Source of the DNA: Thermoflexales bacterium
GTDB lineage: Bacteria; Chloroflexota; Anaerolineae; Fen-1058
Assembly: GCA_030834835.1 (NCBI GenBank)
Contig: JAUQXD010000478.1
Span: 1-6,188, forward strand
DNA: 6,188 nucleotides
Reading direction: 5' to 3'
Shown here: piece by piece, positions 1-6,080 of the stretch
How the letters are laid out: each line of letters opens with the position of its first letter
Position numbering within the stretch: the first letter of the stretch is position 1
Position numbers and translations under genes: made by a program
The notes under the pieces: generated by a model
The model's input: the letters and a program-made list of their open reading frames with translations, nothing else
Told to the model about the DNA's origin: nothing
Databases searched by the model: none

Positions 1-97
1 AGCTGCGCTCAACACGGCAACCCTGTTCGATCAGGCTGGTCGTCAGCCGCCCGATCGCGCCTTCGCTGTCGATGGCGAGGACTTGTTCGTGCTTCAC
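1..97 (-). CDS. Partial gene, N-terminus only; weakly receiver-like
   Basis: This is the first 32 codons of a minus-strand gene that runs off the left edge. The likely start is GTG at 97-95, because GGGAG lies 8 nt upstream of it on the minus strand. The peptide begins MKHEQVLAIDSEGAIGRL and continues with a helix ending ..IEQGCRVERS. The pattern is a hydrophobic strand, then acidic residues, then a helix, then 'G-C-R-V'. It resembles beta1-alpha1-beta2 of response-regulator receivers, but the usual acidic pair is D-S-E here, so it may be a degenerate receiver or a different alpha/beta fold. It lies 93 nt downstream of the histidine kinase on the same strand and is probably the third gene of that operon. 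The function is not recognisable from this fragment. Confidence 0.6.
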   Translation of the reverse strand, partial: MKHEQVLAIDSEGAIGRLTTSLIEQGCRVERS

Positions 98-190
98 GTC
101 GAGTTCTCCCGTACATCAGTTTAAGCGCAAGGAGGTTGCCGTGTGAGAGCTATTCAGCTGGATTTGGATCAGGCCGTTTGGCGGGGATGG

Positions 191-1804
191 TTACAACGGC
201 AGCCGAAGTTCGACGGTGGTGCCGCGCGGTGATGAAGCGATGGTCAACTGTGCGCCGATTAACTCGGCGCGTTCGCGCAAACCGATCAGGCCGAAGTGGC
301 CGAGTTCGGTCAGCGCCTCCACTCGATCGGGCACGCTGAACCCGACGCCGTCGTCGCTGATGGCTGCGGTGAGCGTGCGCAGCTCCGCGTTGAAAATCAA
401 CGTTACTTCAGCATGGTGTGCGTGCGCGTGTTTGATCACGTTGTTCAGCGCCTCTTGCACGATGCGATAGATCGCCAACTCGCGTTCGGGTGACAGGCGG
501 CGCAGCTCACCATCGACCGACAGGGCCAGCTCAGGCCGATCGGGTTGGCGGAGCGCTTGAATGAGCATCTCCAGCGCGGGCACGAGGCCGAGGTCTTCCA
601 GATAGATCGGGCGCAGGTCGCGGATCACGCGGCGCACTTCGTCGATGGTGGACGCGGTGAGCGTGCGCAGTTCGTCGAGTTTGATCAACGCCGCGTGCGG
701 ATCGCGTTGAGCGGTGCGTTCGATCAATTGCAAGCGTTGATCGAGCGCGATGAGGGCCTGCACCGTTTCGTCGTGGAGTTCGTGCGCCAGACGCGAGCGT
801 TCATCTTCCTGCCCGCGCAGCACGTCGGCCGCGTACGATTGCAGGCTGCGCTGATGGCGCTGAATCTGATCGGCCATGCGCGCCAGCGTGGCGTGCAGCG
901 TCTGAATTTCGTCGATGCCGTCGATGGACTGCGCCAATGCGGCGAAATCGCCTTGTCCGGCCCGTGCGGCTTGCGTGTCGAGTTGTTGCAGCGGGCGAAT
1001 GATGCGCCGCGCGCCAAAGACAATGGCGACGACGGCAATGAGGAAAGCGGGGATCAACAGCAACGGCGTGAGCAGCGATGTGCGCAGCAGCGGATTGACG
1101 AGGTCTTCCCACGGTTCGGCCACGATGAGACCCCAGCCGGTGTCGGGCACGGGCGCATATGCCACGGCCCACTCCACCCGATCGGGATCGGTGACGAAGA
1201 GGGTGTCGCTGTCGCCGCGCAGCGAACGACTGATGGCCGGCGCAAACACCTCGGGCGCGTTGAAGTGAATGGGCATGGGATCGGCGTGATAGAGCGGCTG
1301 CGCTTGCGCGTCGACGAGCAGCACATGCAGGCGCGACGTGCCCGACATGGCGTCGGCCAACACCGGCAGTTCCAGTTCACGCGTCGACAGGATGTTATAG
1401 GCCGCCATCGCGCCATCGGTCGATCGGGCTTGCGCCAGCACGCGCCCGTCTGGCAGCGTGATCAGGCTGCGCGTTGACGTTAATGTCGCGCCATCATCGA
1501 CTGCCACGCCGTCCTCAAAATCGAACTGGGCCAGATCAAGGCGGCGGACCGCTTCGCGTGGCGAGGTCAAGGCGGCGGCTTCGGCCAATGCGCGCAGCCG
1601 GGTCAGGTGGTGGTCAACGCGTTCGGCCAGACTCAGCGCAGCTTCACGCACGATCTGCGCGTTGTGCATCGCGATCATGTGCCGCATCTCATTCTGGTGC
1701 AGCGTCGTCGCGCCGAGGGCGAACACGCTGAGCAGCAGCGTCAGCGGCAAGATGGCGATGAGGATGAGGCCGGGCAACAGGCCGCGCAGCTTAGGTTGTT
1801 TCAT
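191..1804 (-). CDS. Membrane sensor histidine kinase, NarX/LiaS-like (HisKA_3 class)
   Basis: This 537-residue inner-membrane kinase senses an external signal and phosphorylates a NarL-type regulator. In order it has a membrane helix at about 7-30, an extracytoplasmic sensor at about 31-243 whose second half looks dCache/PAS-like, a second helix at about 244-265, and a HAMP linker at about 266-318. The HisKA_3 dimerisation domain follows at about 332-398, with H-box ERSRLAHELHDETVQ and likely phospho-His 344. The HATPase_c domain has an N-box (EALNNVIKHA, Asn 455), a G1 box (DDGVG, 484-488) and a G2 segment (GLIGLRER, 505-512). The open frame extends upstream to 1930, but those 42 residues are the antisense-like reading of the regulator gene. 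ATG 1804-1802 immediately precedes KQPKLRG and the first helix, so it is chosen. It overlaps the regulator's 3' end by 14 nt and lacks a clear Shine-Dalgarno site, which suggests translational coupling. The ligand is unknown. Confidence 0.93.
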   Translation of the reverse strand: MKQPKLRGLLPGLILIAILPLTLLLSVFALGATTLHQNEMRHMIAMHNAQIVREAALSLAERVDHHLTRLRALAEAAALTSPREAVRRLDLAQFDFEDGVAVDDGATLTSTRSLITLPDGRVLAQARSTDGAMAAYNILSTRELELPVLADAMSGTSRLHVLLVDAQAQPLYHADPMPIHFNAPEVFAPAISRSLRGDSDTLFVTDPDRVEWAVAYAPVPDTGWGLIVAEPWEDLVNPLLRTSLLTPLLLIPAFLIAVVAIVFGARRIIRPLQQLDTQAARAGQGDFAALAQSIDGIDEIQTLHATLARMADQIQRHQRSLQSYAADVLRGQEDERSRLAHELHDETVQALIALDQRLQLIERTAQRDPHAALIKLDELRTLTASTIDEVRRVIRDLRPIYLEDLGLVPALEMLIQALRQPDRPELALSVDGELRRLSPERELAIYRIVQEALNNVIKHAHAHHAEVTLIFNAELRTLTAAISDDGVGFSVPDRVEALTELGHFGLIGLRERAELIGAQLTIASSPRGTTVELRLPL

Positions 1805-2450
1805 CGGCGGTGATCCAGCCCAACTGCACGGCGCGCATGACGGCTTCGGTGCGGGTGGCGACGTGCAGCTTGCCAAAGATGTTCGCGAGGTGGCCTTGCA
1901 CGGTGCGGTCGCTGACACTGAGCTGTGCACCGATGGCTTTGTTGGTATAGCCGCGCGCGGCCAGTTTCAGCACATCGAGTTCACGCGGGGTGAGTGATTC
2001 GATCGGGCGGGTGTCGGTTTGCCCCGCCAACTGCGTCATCAATTTGCGGGCGATGGCGGGATCGAGCACAGACTTGCCATCGTGCACATCGCGCACGGCG
2101 CGGATAAGGTCGTCGGCATCGGCCGTTTTGAGAACGTAACCATTCGCGCCCGCTTGCAGCACGGCTAACACGTAAGGATCATCGTCATAGGCGGTGAGGA
2201 TCAACAGTCCGACGGGCCACTGCTGCGATCGGACGTGGCGGCAGACTTCGATGCCGCTGCGTTTGGGCATCTGAATGTCCAGCACGGCCACGTCGGGCCG
2301 CAGCTGATCGATCAGGGCGATGGCCTCTTCGCCGTTGGCCGCTTCAGCGATCACGTCGAGGTCGCCCGCTTCGAGCAGGATGTCGCGGATGCCTTTGCGC
2401 ACGACGGCGTGATCGTCGGCGAGAATAACACGGATAGAATCGGCGGGCAT
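1791..2450 (-). CDS. NarL/FixJ-family DNA-binding response regulator
   Basis: This 219-residue cytoplasmic transcription regulator is the cognate partner of the kinase encoded just downstream. The receiver domain (about 5-120) has the acidic pair D12-D13, phospho-acceptor D58 in the strand VAVLDIQMP, the switch Thr86 (ILTAYDDD) and Lys108 (GYVLKT). A C-terminal LuxR-type helix-turn-helix spans about 151-209 and contains LTPRELDVLKLAARGYTNKA and the recognition helix VSDRTVQGHL. The total length is usual for the family. The frame is open to a GTG at 2483, but ATG 2450-2448 is preferred: GAGG lies 5 nt upstream, and the protein then begins MPADSIRVILADD, as is typical. It is transcribed divergently from the YtkA-like/polyferredoxin pair and heads the two-component operon. 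Those divergent genes are plausible targets, but this is inferred only from position. Confidence 0.95.
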   Translation of the reverse strand: MPADSIRVILADDHAVVRKGIRDILLEAGDLDVIAEAANGEEAIALIDQLRPDVAVLDIQMPKRSGIEVCRHVRSQQWPVGLLILTAYDDDPYVLAVLQAGANGYVLKTADADDLIRAVRDVHDGKSVLDPAIARKLMTQLAGQTDTRPIESLTPRELDVLKLAARGYTNKAIGAQLSVSDRTVQGHLANIFGKLHVATRTEAVMRAVQLGWITADETT

Positions 2451-2706
2451 GTTGTCCTCAATCAATCCACTGAAGATTTGCACTCAAAATCAGTCGGCGA
2501 CTTCCAGAGTTGGCTACAGGATAGTTTACCAGTAAGCAGGCGAGTGGGAAATAGTCGAGGCAGGGTTTCGCTCGCTGTCATGTTTTGGGCGTGACATATG
2601 ACACGAGCCATTTGGCCTGTTACGAATCGCGCCATCTGACGCTGGTGAGAAAAACGCCCACCGAGTAGGATAGTCCAATCCTGCAAACGGAAGGGGCATC
2701 TTTCAC
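2451..2706. promoter_or_regulatory. Divergent intergenic region with promoters for both operons
   Basis: This 256-nt gap separates the minus-strand regulator operon from the plus-strand YtkA-like operon, so it must carry at least two outward promoters. No strong sigma-70 pair is visible on either strand. The best plus-strand candidate is ATGACA (2598-2603) with TACGAA 17 nt later (2621-2626), which is weak. A small hairpin, AGGAT (2667-2671) and ATCCT (2678-2682), lies in the likely 5' leader of the plus-strand operon. AAGGGG (2691-2696), 10 nt before ATG 2707, is its ribosome binding site. Short frames in this gap show no recognisable protein features. Confidence 0.55.
2571..2607. repeat. 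Near-perfect inverted repeat, candidate operator
   Basis: The left arm CTCGCTGTCAT (2571-2581) and right arm ATGACACGAG (2598-2607) are reverse complements except for one extra base in the left arm; the spacer is 16 nt. The right arm also lies in a short direct repeat, TGACA-TA-TGACA (2592-2603). The arms sit roughly midway between the two divergent start codons. Dyads of this kind are often dimeric regulator sites, so this is a candidate site for the adjacent NarL-type regulator. The sequence does not match the known NarL heptamer arrangement well. It could instead form an RNA hairpin. Confidence 0.45.
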
Positions 2707-3405
2707 ATGCATCAAAAACGATTTCACGATATTGTGATCGGCCTGCTCACACTCACTCTGGCGCTGACCCTGACGCGAACCGCTCGCGCTGATGGCGGCG
2801 AAACTGGCAGCAAGGTCACTGTCGATGGTTATCAGATTGTATTGATTCTAACCGGGCCGGCTAAAGTGGGTGAGAACCAATTCCACATCCAAATCACTGA
2901 TGCGATGGGCATGGCCGTGACCACGGCTGAAGTGGAAGTAACGGCGATGTTGGCCGACAACATGTCCAAACACGAGGACAGTGCCGCCGGCCATGCGTCG
3001 GGCGCAGACAACACGCACGCGACATCGGATGTCCACGGCACGGACGCGCATACGCCTGCCACTGACACGCACATGAGCATGTCGATGCCCGCCGAACCTT
3101 CAGCCGCTGATACCCATACCAACGAACACGCTGAATCTGATGCAGAGCATGCTGAAACCCTCACGGCAGTGTTGAAACCAGGCGTGGAAGAGGGCGAGTA
3201 CGCCGGGGAAATCAGCGTGGACAAATCCGGCGCGTGGACCTTCAACGTCCATTTCACCCTTAACGGTGAATTGATCGAAGCCGAATTTCCTGTCACGGTG
3301 GTTGAGGCTAGCCAGAATCTTAGTGTCCTGGCTGGCTTCTTTGGTTTCAATGCCGCAGTGATTCTGACCGCCGCCGTGCTCAAGCGCAAAGCCGCTGTAG
3401 CCTGA
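2707..3405 (+). CDS. Exported YtkA/FixH-like protein with a His/Met-rich insert
   Basis: This is a 232-residue protein. A signal peptide (about 1-28, ending ARADGG) is followed by an immunoglobulin-like YtkA/FixH-type domain. Its first half (about 40-83) includes GPAKVGENQFHIQITDA and its second half (about 151-200) includes EGEYAGEISVDKSGAW. A C-terminal helix at about 206-225 precedes KRK, so the domain should face outward and be held at the membrane. The halves are separated by a low-complexity insert at about 84-150, rich in Asp, Glu, Thr and Ala, with nine histidines between 89 and 148 and the Met motif HMSMSMP (122-128). FixH is linked to cation or cytochrome oxidase assembly functions, and YtkA-like domains recur in metal-handling proteins. 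The insert suggests binding of copper or another soft metal, which is inference. The gene lies 17 nt before the polyferredoxin gene and is surely cotranscribed with it. Confidence 0.85.
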   Translation: MHQKRFHDIVIGLLTLTLALTLTRTARADGGETGSKVTVDGYQIVLILTGPAKVGENQFHIQITDAMGMAVTTAEVEVTAMLADNMSKHEDSAAGHASGADNTHATSDVHGTDAHTPATDTHMSMSMPAEPSAADTHTNEHAESDAEHAETLTAVLKPGVEEGEYAGEISVDKSGAWTFNVHFTLNGELIEAEFPVTVVEASQNLSVLAGFFGFNAAVILTAAVLKRKAAVA

Positions 3406-3422
3406 CTCGGGAGACTATCGCC

Positions 3423-4802
3423 ATGACCAACAGCCCAATTCAACTTCAACCCGCCTGGCCCACGAGCGGCAATCTGCTCAGGCACAAGTGGATCAATCGG
3501 TTTCTGCGCAGCCGCTGGTATCCTGCCATTATCCAATGGCCGACCCTGATGATCTTCGGTTTCATCATGTTTCAACTGCTGCTCGGGCCGCAGGCCGCGC
3601 ACGATAACTTCGGCACAGCGCTGACCTGGGTGCTGTGGTGGCCGCTCATCCCGATTATCTTCCTGTTCGTCGGGCGCTTCTGGTGCGCCATCTGCCCCTT
3701 TGCGACGATCAACGACCTGGTGCAGAAATTCGTCGGCAACAATCGACCGGTGCCCAGATTCCTGAAGAAGTACGGCATCTGGATTATTGATGCCCTGTTC
3801 ATTTTCATCACGTGGAGCGATCACGTGTGGGGCGTGGTGGAAAATCCCTTTGGCGCCGGCGTCTTGATGCTAGCACTGACCACCGGCGTGATTGTCTCCG
3901 GCTCATTCTTTGAGCGCCGCACCTTTTGCCGACACGTCTGCTTTTTGGGCGGGCTATCGGGCAACTATGCCCGCACCGGCATGCTGAGCCTGCGCGGCAC
4001 GCCGGAGATCTGCAAGACGTGCACGGCCGCCGCCTGCTACAAAGGCACGGACAAAGCGCCGGGCTGTCCGCTGTTTGAATTTCCCAAGACGATGACGTCC
4101 AACGCCAACTGCGTGATGTGCGCCGACTGCATCAAGAACTGTCCCAATGACTCGATTCAGTTGACGGTCCGCCCACCCACCAAAGAGCTGTGGTTCATCC
4201 GCAAACCCAGGCTTGAGGAGGCGTTCCTGTCGGCCGTCATCATGGGTATCGTCTTTGTGCAGAACGCGACCATGCTGGATGTGTGGGGCTCGATCTTGAA
4301 GTGGCTGGAGCAGGTGACGGGCACCACCAGTTACTACGTCACTTTCACCATCACCTTTGTGATGGCGATCATCCTCCCGGTGGCGCTGCTCAGTCTGGCG
4401 TCAGGAGTGGTCAGCAAGATCAACAAAGCGACCTTTATCGAAAACTTTGCCCGCTTCGGTTACGCCATCATCGCGCTGGATGTCGCCGTGCACATTGCCC
4501 ACAACCTGTTCCACCTGTTGGCCGAAGGCAAATCGATTGTCTACACCGCCCTGGGGCTGTTTGGAACGGACGTGCACGGCGCGTCACCGGCCATTCTCGA
4601 CATGGGCACCATCCAGGTTCTCCAGTTTGGCTTGATTGCGCTGGGTCTCATCGGCTCGCTGTATGCGGTCTACCGAATTGCGCGGTCCAACTACTCGAAA
4701 GGCCAGGTCTGGGCCACCTTCGCGCCGTACGCGGTGTTGATGGTGGTGTTCACGGCCATGAATGTGGTCTTGTTCTCGCTGCCGATGGCGATGCGCATGT
4801 AA
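3423..4802 (+). CDS. Membrane-bound polyferredoxin, NapH/NosR/CcoG-like
   Basis: This 459-residue integral membrane iron-sulfur protein probably moves electrons through the membrane. Twelve cysteines fall in four groups: CAICP (88-92), CRHVC (169-173), CKTC plus Cys205 and Cys215-Pro (197-216), and a canonical ferredoxin signature CVMCADCIKNCP (230-241). About nine helices are seen, near 36-55, 66-86, 117-137, 143-163, 267-285, 303-329, 343-366, 397-417 and 430-453. Arg/Lys-rich loops put the N-terminus and all cysteines in the cytoplasm and the C-terminus outside. Helix 7 carries HIAHNLFH (His 357, 360, 364), and the protein ends MAMRM. NapH, NosR and CcoG relatives reduce quinone, flavin or copper partners; the exact substrate here is unknown. 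ATG 3423 has GGGAG 9 nt upstream. A strong hairpin follows the stop, so this is the last gene of its operon. Confidence 0.88.
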   Translation: MTNSPIQLQPAWPTSGNLLRHKWINRFLRSRWYPAIIQWPTLMIFGFIMFQLLLGPQAAHDNFGTALTWVLWWPLIPIIFLFVGRFWCAICPFATINDLVQKFVGNNRPVPRFLKKYGIWIIDALFIFITWSDHVWGVVENPFGAGVLMLALTTGVIVSGSFFERRTFCRHVCFLGGLSGNYARTGMLSLRGTPEICKTCTAAACYKGTDKAPGCPLFEFPKTMTSNANCVMCADCIKNCPNDSIQLTVRPPTKELWFIRKPRLEEAFLSAVIMGIVFVQNATMLDVWGSILKWLEQVTGTTSYYVTFTITFVMAIILPVALLSLASGVVSKINKATFIENFARFGYAIIALDVAVHIAHNLFHLLAEGKSIVYTALGLFGTDVHGASPAILDMGTIQVLQFGLIALGLIGSLYAVYRIARSNYSKGQVWATFAPYAVLMVVFTAMNVVLFSLPMAMRM

Positions 4803-4818
4803 GCAGTTGTTGACTGAG

Positions 4819-4858
4819 CCGCCCCGGCCTGGTCCAGGCCGGGGCGGGCCTCTGTTTA
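4819..4858 (+). terminator. Strong GC-rich hairpin, likely rho-independent terminator
   Basis: CCGCCCCGGCCTGG (4819-4832) and CCAGGCCGGGGCGG (4834-4847) are exact reverse complements around a single T, so the folded form would be about a 12-bp stem with a GGTCC loop. It starts 17 nt after the polyferredoxin stop. The downstream run (TCTGTTT, 4851-4857) is a short, imperfect T tract, so termination may be partial. The hairpin is symmetric, but no gene approaches from the right. Confidence 0.8.
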
Positions 4859-5107
4859 AGGGCAAAACTGCCTATGACCGACTATGTTGGTTCGCGTGTG
4901 GGCAATTCGCTTCATACCTGGCCTACCCATATTCGCCAAACCACACCGCACTCGCTGCTTGAAGTTGCGCAGTACGACTCCCGGCAGTCGGGTCCTTGTC
5001 GTCAAGCTGCGCTGCTGTCATCACCTTTGCCCGGCACTGGCGTACTATCCCGGAAGTGCAGGTCGTCCGGCATTCAGAACTATGAGCAGCGGGGGTTGCA
5101 TCGATGC

Positions 5108-5111
5108 GGAG
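5108..5111 (+). promoter_or_regulatory. Ribosome binding site that fixes the methyltransferase start
   Basis: GGAG at 5108-5111 lies 6 nt before ATG 5118. The in-frame ATG at 5112 directly abuts this site and is too close to use it, and ATG 5082 has no such site. ATG 5118 also gives the N-terminus MSPPEKYIPALSYDRL, which fits the family. Confidence 0.65.
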
Positions 5112-5117
5112 ATGAAA

Positions 5118-5765
5118 ATGAGTCCGCCAGAAAAATACATCCCGGCCTTGAGTTACGACCGCTTGACGCCGTTGTTTGATCCGCTGCTGCGCTGGAGCCT
5201 GCGCGAACTCGAACTCAAACGCCGGCTGATCGTTCAGGCGCAGATCGAATCCGGTCAGCGCGTGCTCGATCTGGGCTGCGGTACCGCGACGCTGACGATC
5301 CTCATCAAACAGACACACCCTGCGGCAGAGGTCTTCGGCCTCGACGGCGATTGCAAGATTCTGGGGATCGCCGAGGCAAAGGTCGCGAAAGCCGACGTGA
5401 CAATTGCGCTCGATCACGGCCTGGCGTATGAACTGCCCTATCCTGACAGATCGTTTGATCGTGTGGTGTCGAGCCTTGTCATCCATCACTTGACCACCGA
5501 AAATAAGCGCCGCGCATTCAACGAAATCTATCGCGTGCTGCGACCCGGCGGCGAACTACATGTGCTCGACTTTGGTCGGCCGCATAATCTTTACACCTCG
5601 ATTGTATCTCCGCTGATCCGACGGCTCGAAGAAGCAGCCGATAACGTGCAGGGCTTGTTGCCAGAGATGATGCGTGAGGCCGGTTTCGATCAGGTCGAAG
5701 TCACACGACGCTTCACGACGATCTTCGGTACGCTGGCGCTGTATCGGGCCTGGCGTCCGGCCTGA
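5118..5765 (+). CDS. UbiE-like class I SAM-dependent methyltransferase
   Basis: This 215-residue, probably cytoplasmic enzyme transfers a methyl group from S-adenosylmethionine to an unknown acceptor. The Rossmann-type core shows motif I VLDLGCGTA (49-57), the post-I acidic strand LDGD (75-78), the motif-II-like FDRVVSSLVIHHL (113-125) and motif III LRPGGELHVLDF (141-152). The N-terminal segment YIPALSYDRLTPLFDPLLR and the C-terminal REAGF..VE......FGTLALYRA pattern are typical of Methyltransf_11/25 proteins usually labelled UbiE/menaquinone-like. No ArsM-type cysteine set is present, so arsenite methylation is unlikely. It reads in the same direction as the polyferredoxin but lies beyond a strong terminator and a 315-nt gap, so it is probably a separate transcript. 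True quinone methylation is not shown; the family label is broad. Confidence 0.9.
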   Translation: MSPPEKYIPALSYDRLTPLFDPLLRWSLRELELKRRLIVQAQIESGQRVLDLGCGTATLTILIKQTHPAAEVFGLDGDCKILGIAEAKVAKADVTIALDHGLAYELPYPDRSFDRVVSSLVIHHLTTENKRRAFNEIYRVLRPGGELHVLDFGRPHNLYTSIVSPLIRRLEEAADNVQGLLPEMMREAGFDQVEVTRRFTTIFGTLALYRAWRPA

Positions 5766-5779
5766 GACTGATCGCTCTC

Positions 5780-5796
5780 ATGCATCGTGTATGCAT
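5780..5796. repeat. Two copies of palindrome ATGCAT, 5 nt apart
   Basis: ATGCAT occurs at 5780-5785 and 5791-5796, separated by CGTGT, beginning 15 nt after the methyltransferase stop. Each copy is self-complementary, so the pair is both a direct and an inverted repeat. It could fold into a 6-bp stem with a 5-nt loop, acting as a weak transcript end, or be a protein site. Confidence 0.4.
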
Positions 5797-5830
5797 AGTC
5801 CGTGCGATGGTGTGGAGCCTGCTGTACTAC

Positions 5831-5870
5831 GCCGGGTGGTCCTATTCGTCGCGTCGGCGACCTTGCCGGC
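5831..5870. repeat. Nested inverted repeats, possible stem-loop
   Basis: The inner arms GTCGC (5848-5852) and GCGAC (5857-5861) flank a GTCG loop. The outer arms GCCGG (5831-5835) and CCGGC (5866-5870) can pair around it. No T tract follows, so this is at best a factor-dependent terminator or an RNA structure downstream of the methyltransferase gene. Confidence 0.35.
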
Positions 5871-5990
5871 ACTTTCCACGCGTTTGCCCCTCCACTGAAT
5901 AGCCGCGTATCAAGGTGTGCCAGTTATCTGCTGGTGATCGACGTTGAAGCCCTCTTCGTCCAAAATAGGCGATTTCACCTAACCTCAATT

Positions 5991-6004
5991 GCGCCAACCG
6001 GCGC
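5991..6004. repeat. Short inverted repeat GCGCC/GGCGC
   Basis: The arms GCGCC (5991-5995) and GGCGC (6000-6004) flank AACC. It lies just upstream of a possible -10 element (6028-6033), so it could be an operator of the gene at 6081, but short GC palindromes arise by chance in such DNA. Confidence 0.3.
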
Positions 6005-6027
6005 TACCTCCGCTGATCCATTCGTGC

Positions 6028-6033
6028 TATTCT
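6028..6033 (+). promoter_or_regulatory. Possible -10 element TATTCT
   Basis: TATTCT matches the sigma-70 -10 consensus at four of six positions and sits 47 nt before ATG 6081. No convincing -35 hexamer is found 16-18 nt upstream, so this is only a candidate for the last gene's promoter. Confidence 0.25.
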
Positions 6034-6042
6034 GCCAATGAA

Positions 6043-6062
6043 GTTAGCGATAAACTGTTAGC
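6043..6062. repeat. Direct repeat GTTAGC, 14-nt period
   Basis: GTTAGC occurs at 6043-6048 and 6057-6062, separated by GATAAACT, just after the possible -10 element and before the ribosome binding site. It could be a tandem half-site for a regulator or part of the leader, or be chance. Confidence 0.3.
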
Positions 6063-6080
6063 TTGCATGGAGGGATCAGT

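Larger units (their letters stand above)
4803..5117. other. Gene-free region between polyferredoxin and methyltransferase
   Basis: This 315-nt stretch begins with the terminator hairpin (4819-4847). The rest should hold the methyltransferase promoter. The methyltransferase frame stays open back to 4884, but those extra 78 codons encode a Cys/Arg/Pro-rich sequence unlike methyltransferase N-termini, so I treat them as non-coding. TACTAT (5043-5048) is a possible -10 element without a good -35 partner. No RNA gene or repeat family was recognised. Confidence 0.5.
5766..6080. other. Gene-free region with several small palindromes
   Basis: This 315-nt stretch should contain the 3' end of the methyltransferase transcript and the promoter of the gene at 6081. 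It holds four small symmetric elements. They are paired ATGCAT (5780-5796), a nested hairpin (5831-5870), GCGCC-AACC-GGCGC (5991-6004) and a GTTAGC direct repeat (6043-6062). Short frames crossing it show no domain or codon signal, so I call no gene. Confidence 0.5.

Noticed and set aside
545..1477. 310-codon plus-strand open frame
   Set aside because: It lies wholly antisense to the kinase gene, and its His/Arg/Gln-rich product has no recognisable domain, while the opposite strand encodes a complete kinase.
1805..1930. 42-codon N-terminal extension of the kinase
   Set aside because: It overlaps the helix-turn-helix coding part of the regulator in another frame, and the natural start just before the first membrane helix is ATG 1804.
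2462..2686. 74-codon minus-strand frame in the divergent gap
   Set aside because: It has no domain, overlaps the regulatory region and overlaps the alternative regulator start; it is likely chance.
2832..3824. 330-codon minus-strand open frame
   Set aside because: It runs antisense to the YtkA-like gene and the start of the polyferredoxin gene and has no recognisable domain. It reflects codon bias on the real strand.
4283..4813. 176-codon plus-strand frame inside the polyferredoxin gene
   Set aside because: It is a shifted frame of the real gene with a His/Gly/Arg-rich composition and no separate start signal.
4976..4995. Possible hairpin around CCCG/CGGG upstream of the methyltransferase
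   Set aside because: Only about four base pairs are possible, which is expected by chance in this composition.
4884..5117. 78-codon N-terminal extension of the methyltransferase
   Set aside because: The frame is open, but the residues are Cys/Arg/Pro-rich with no family match, and a good ribosome binding site precedes ATG 5118.
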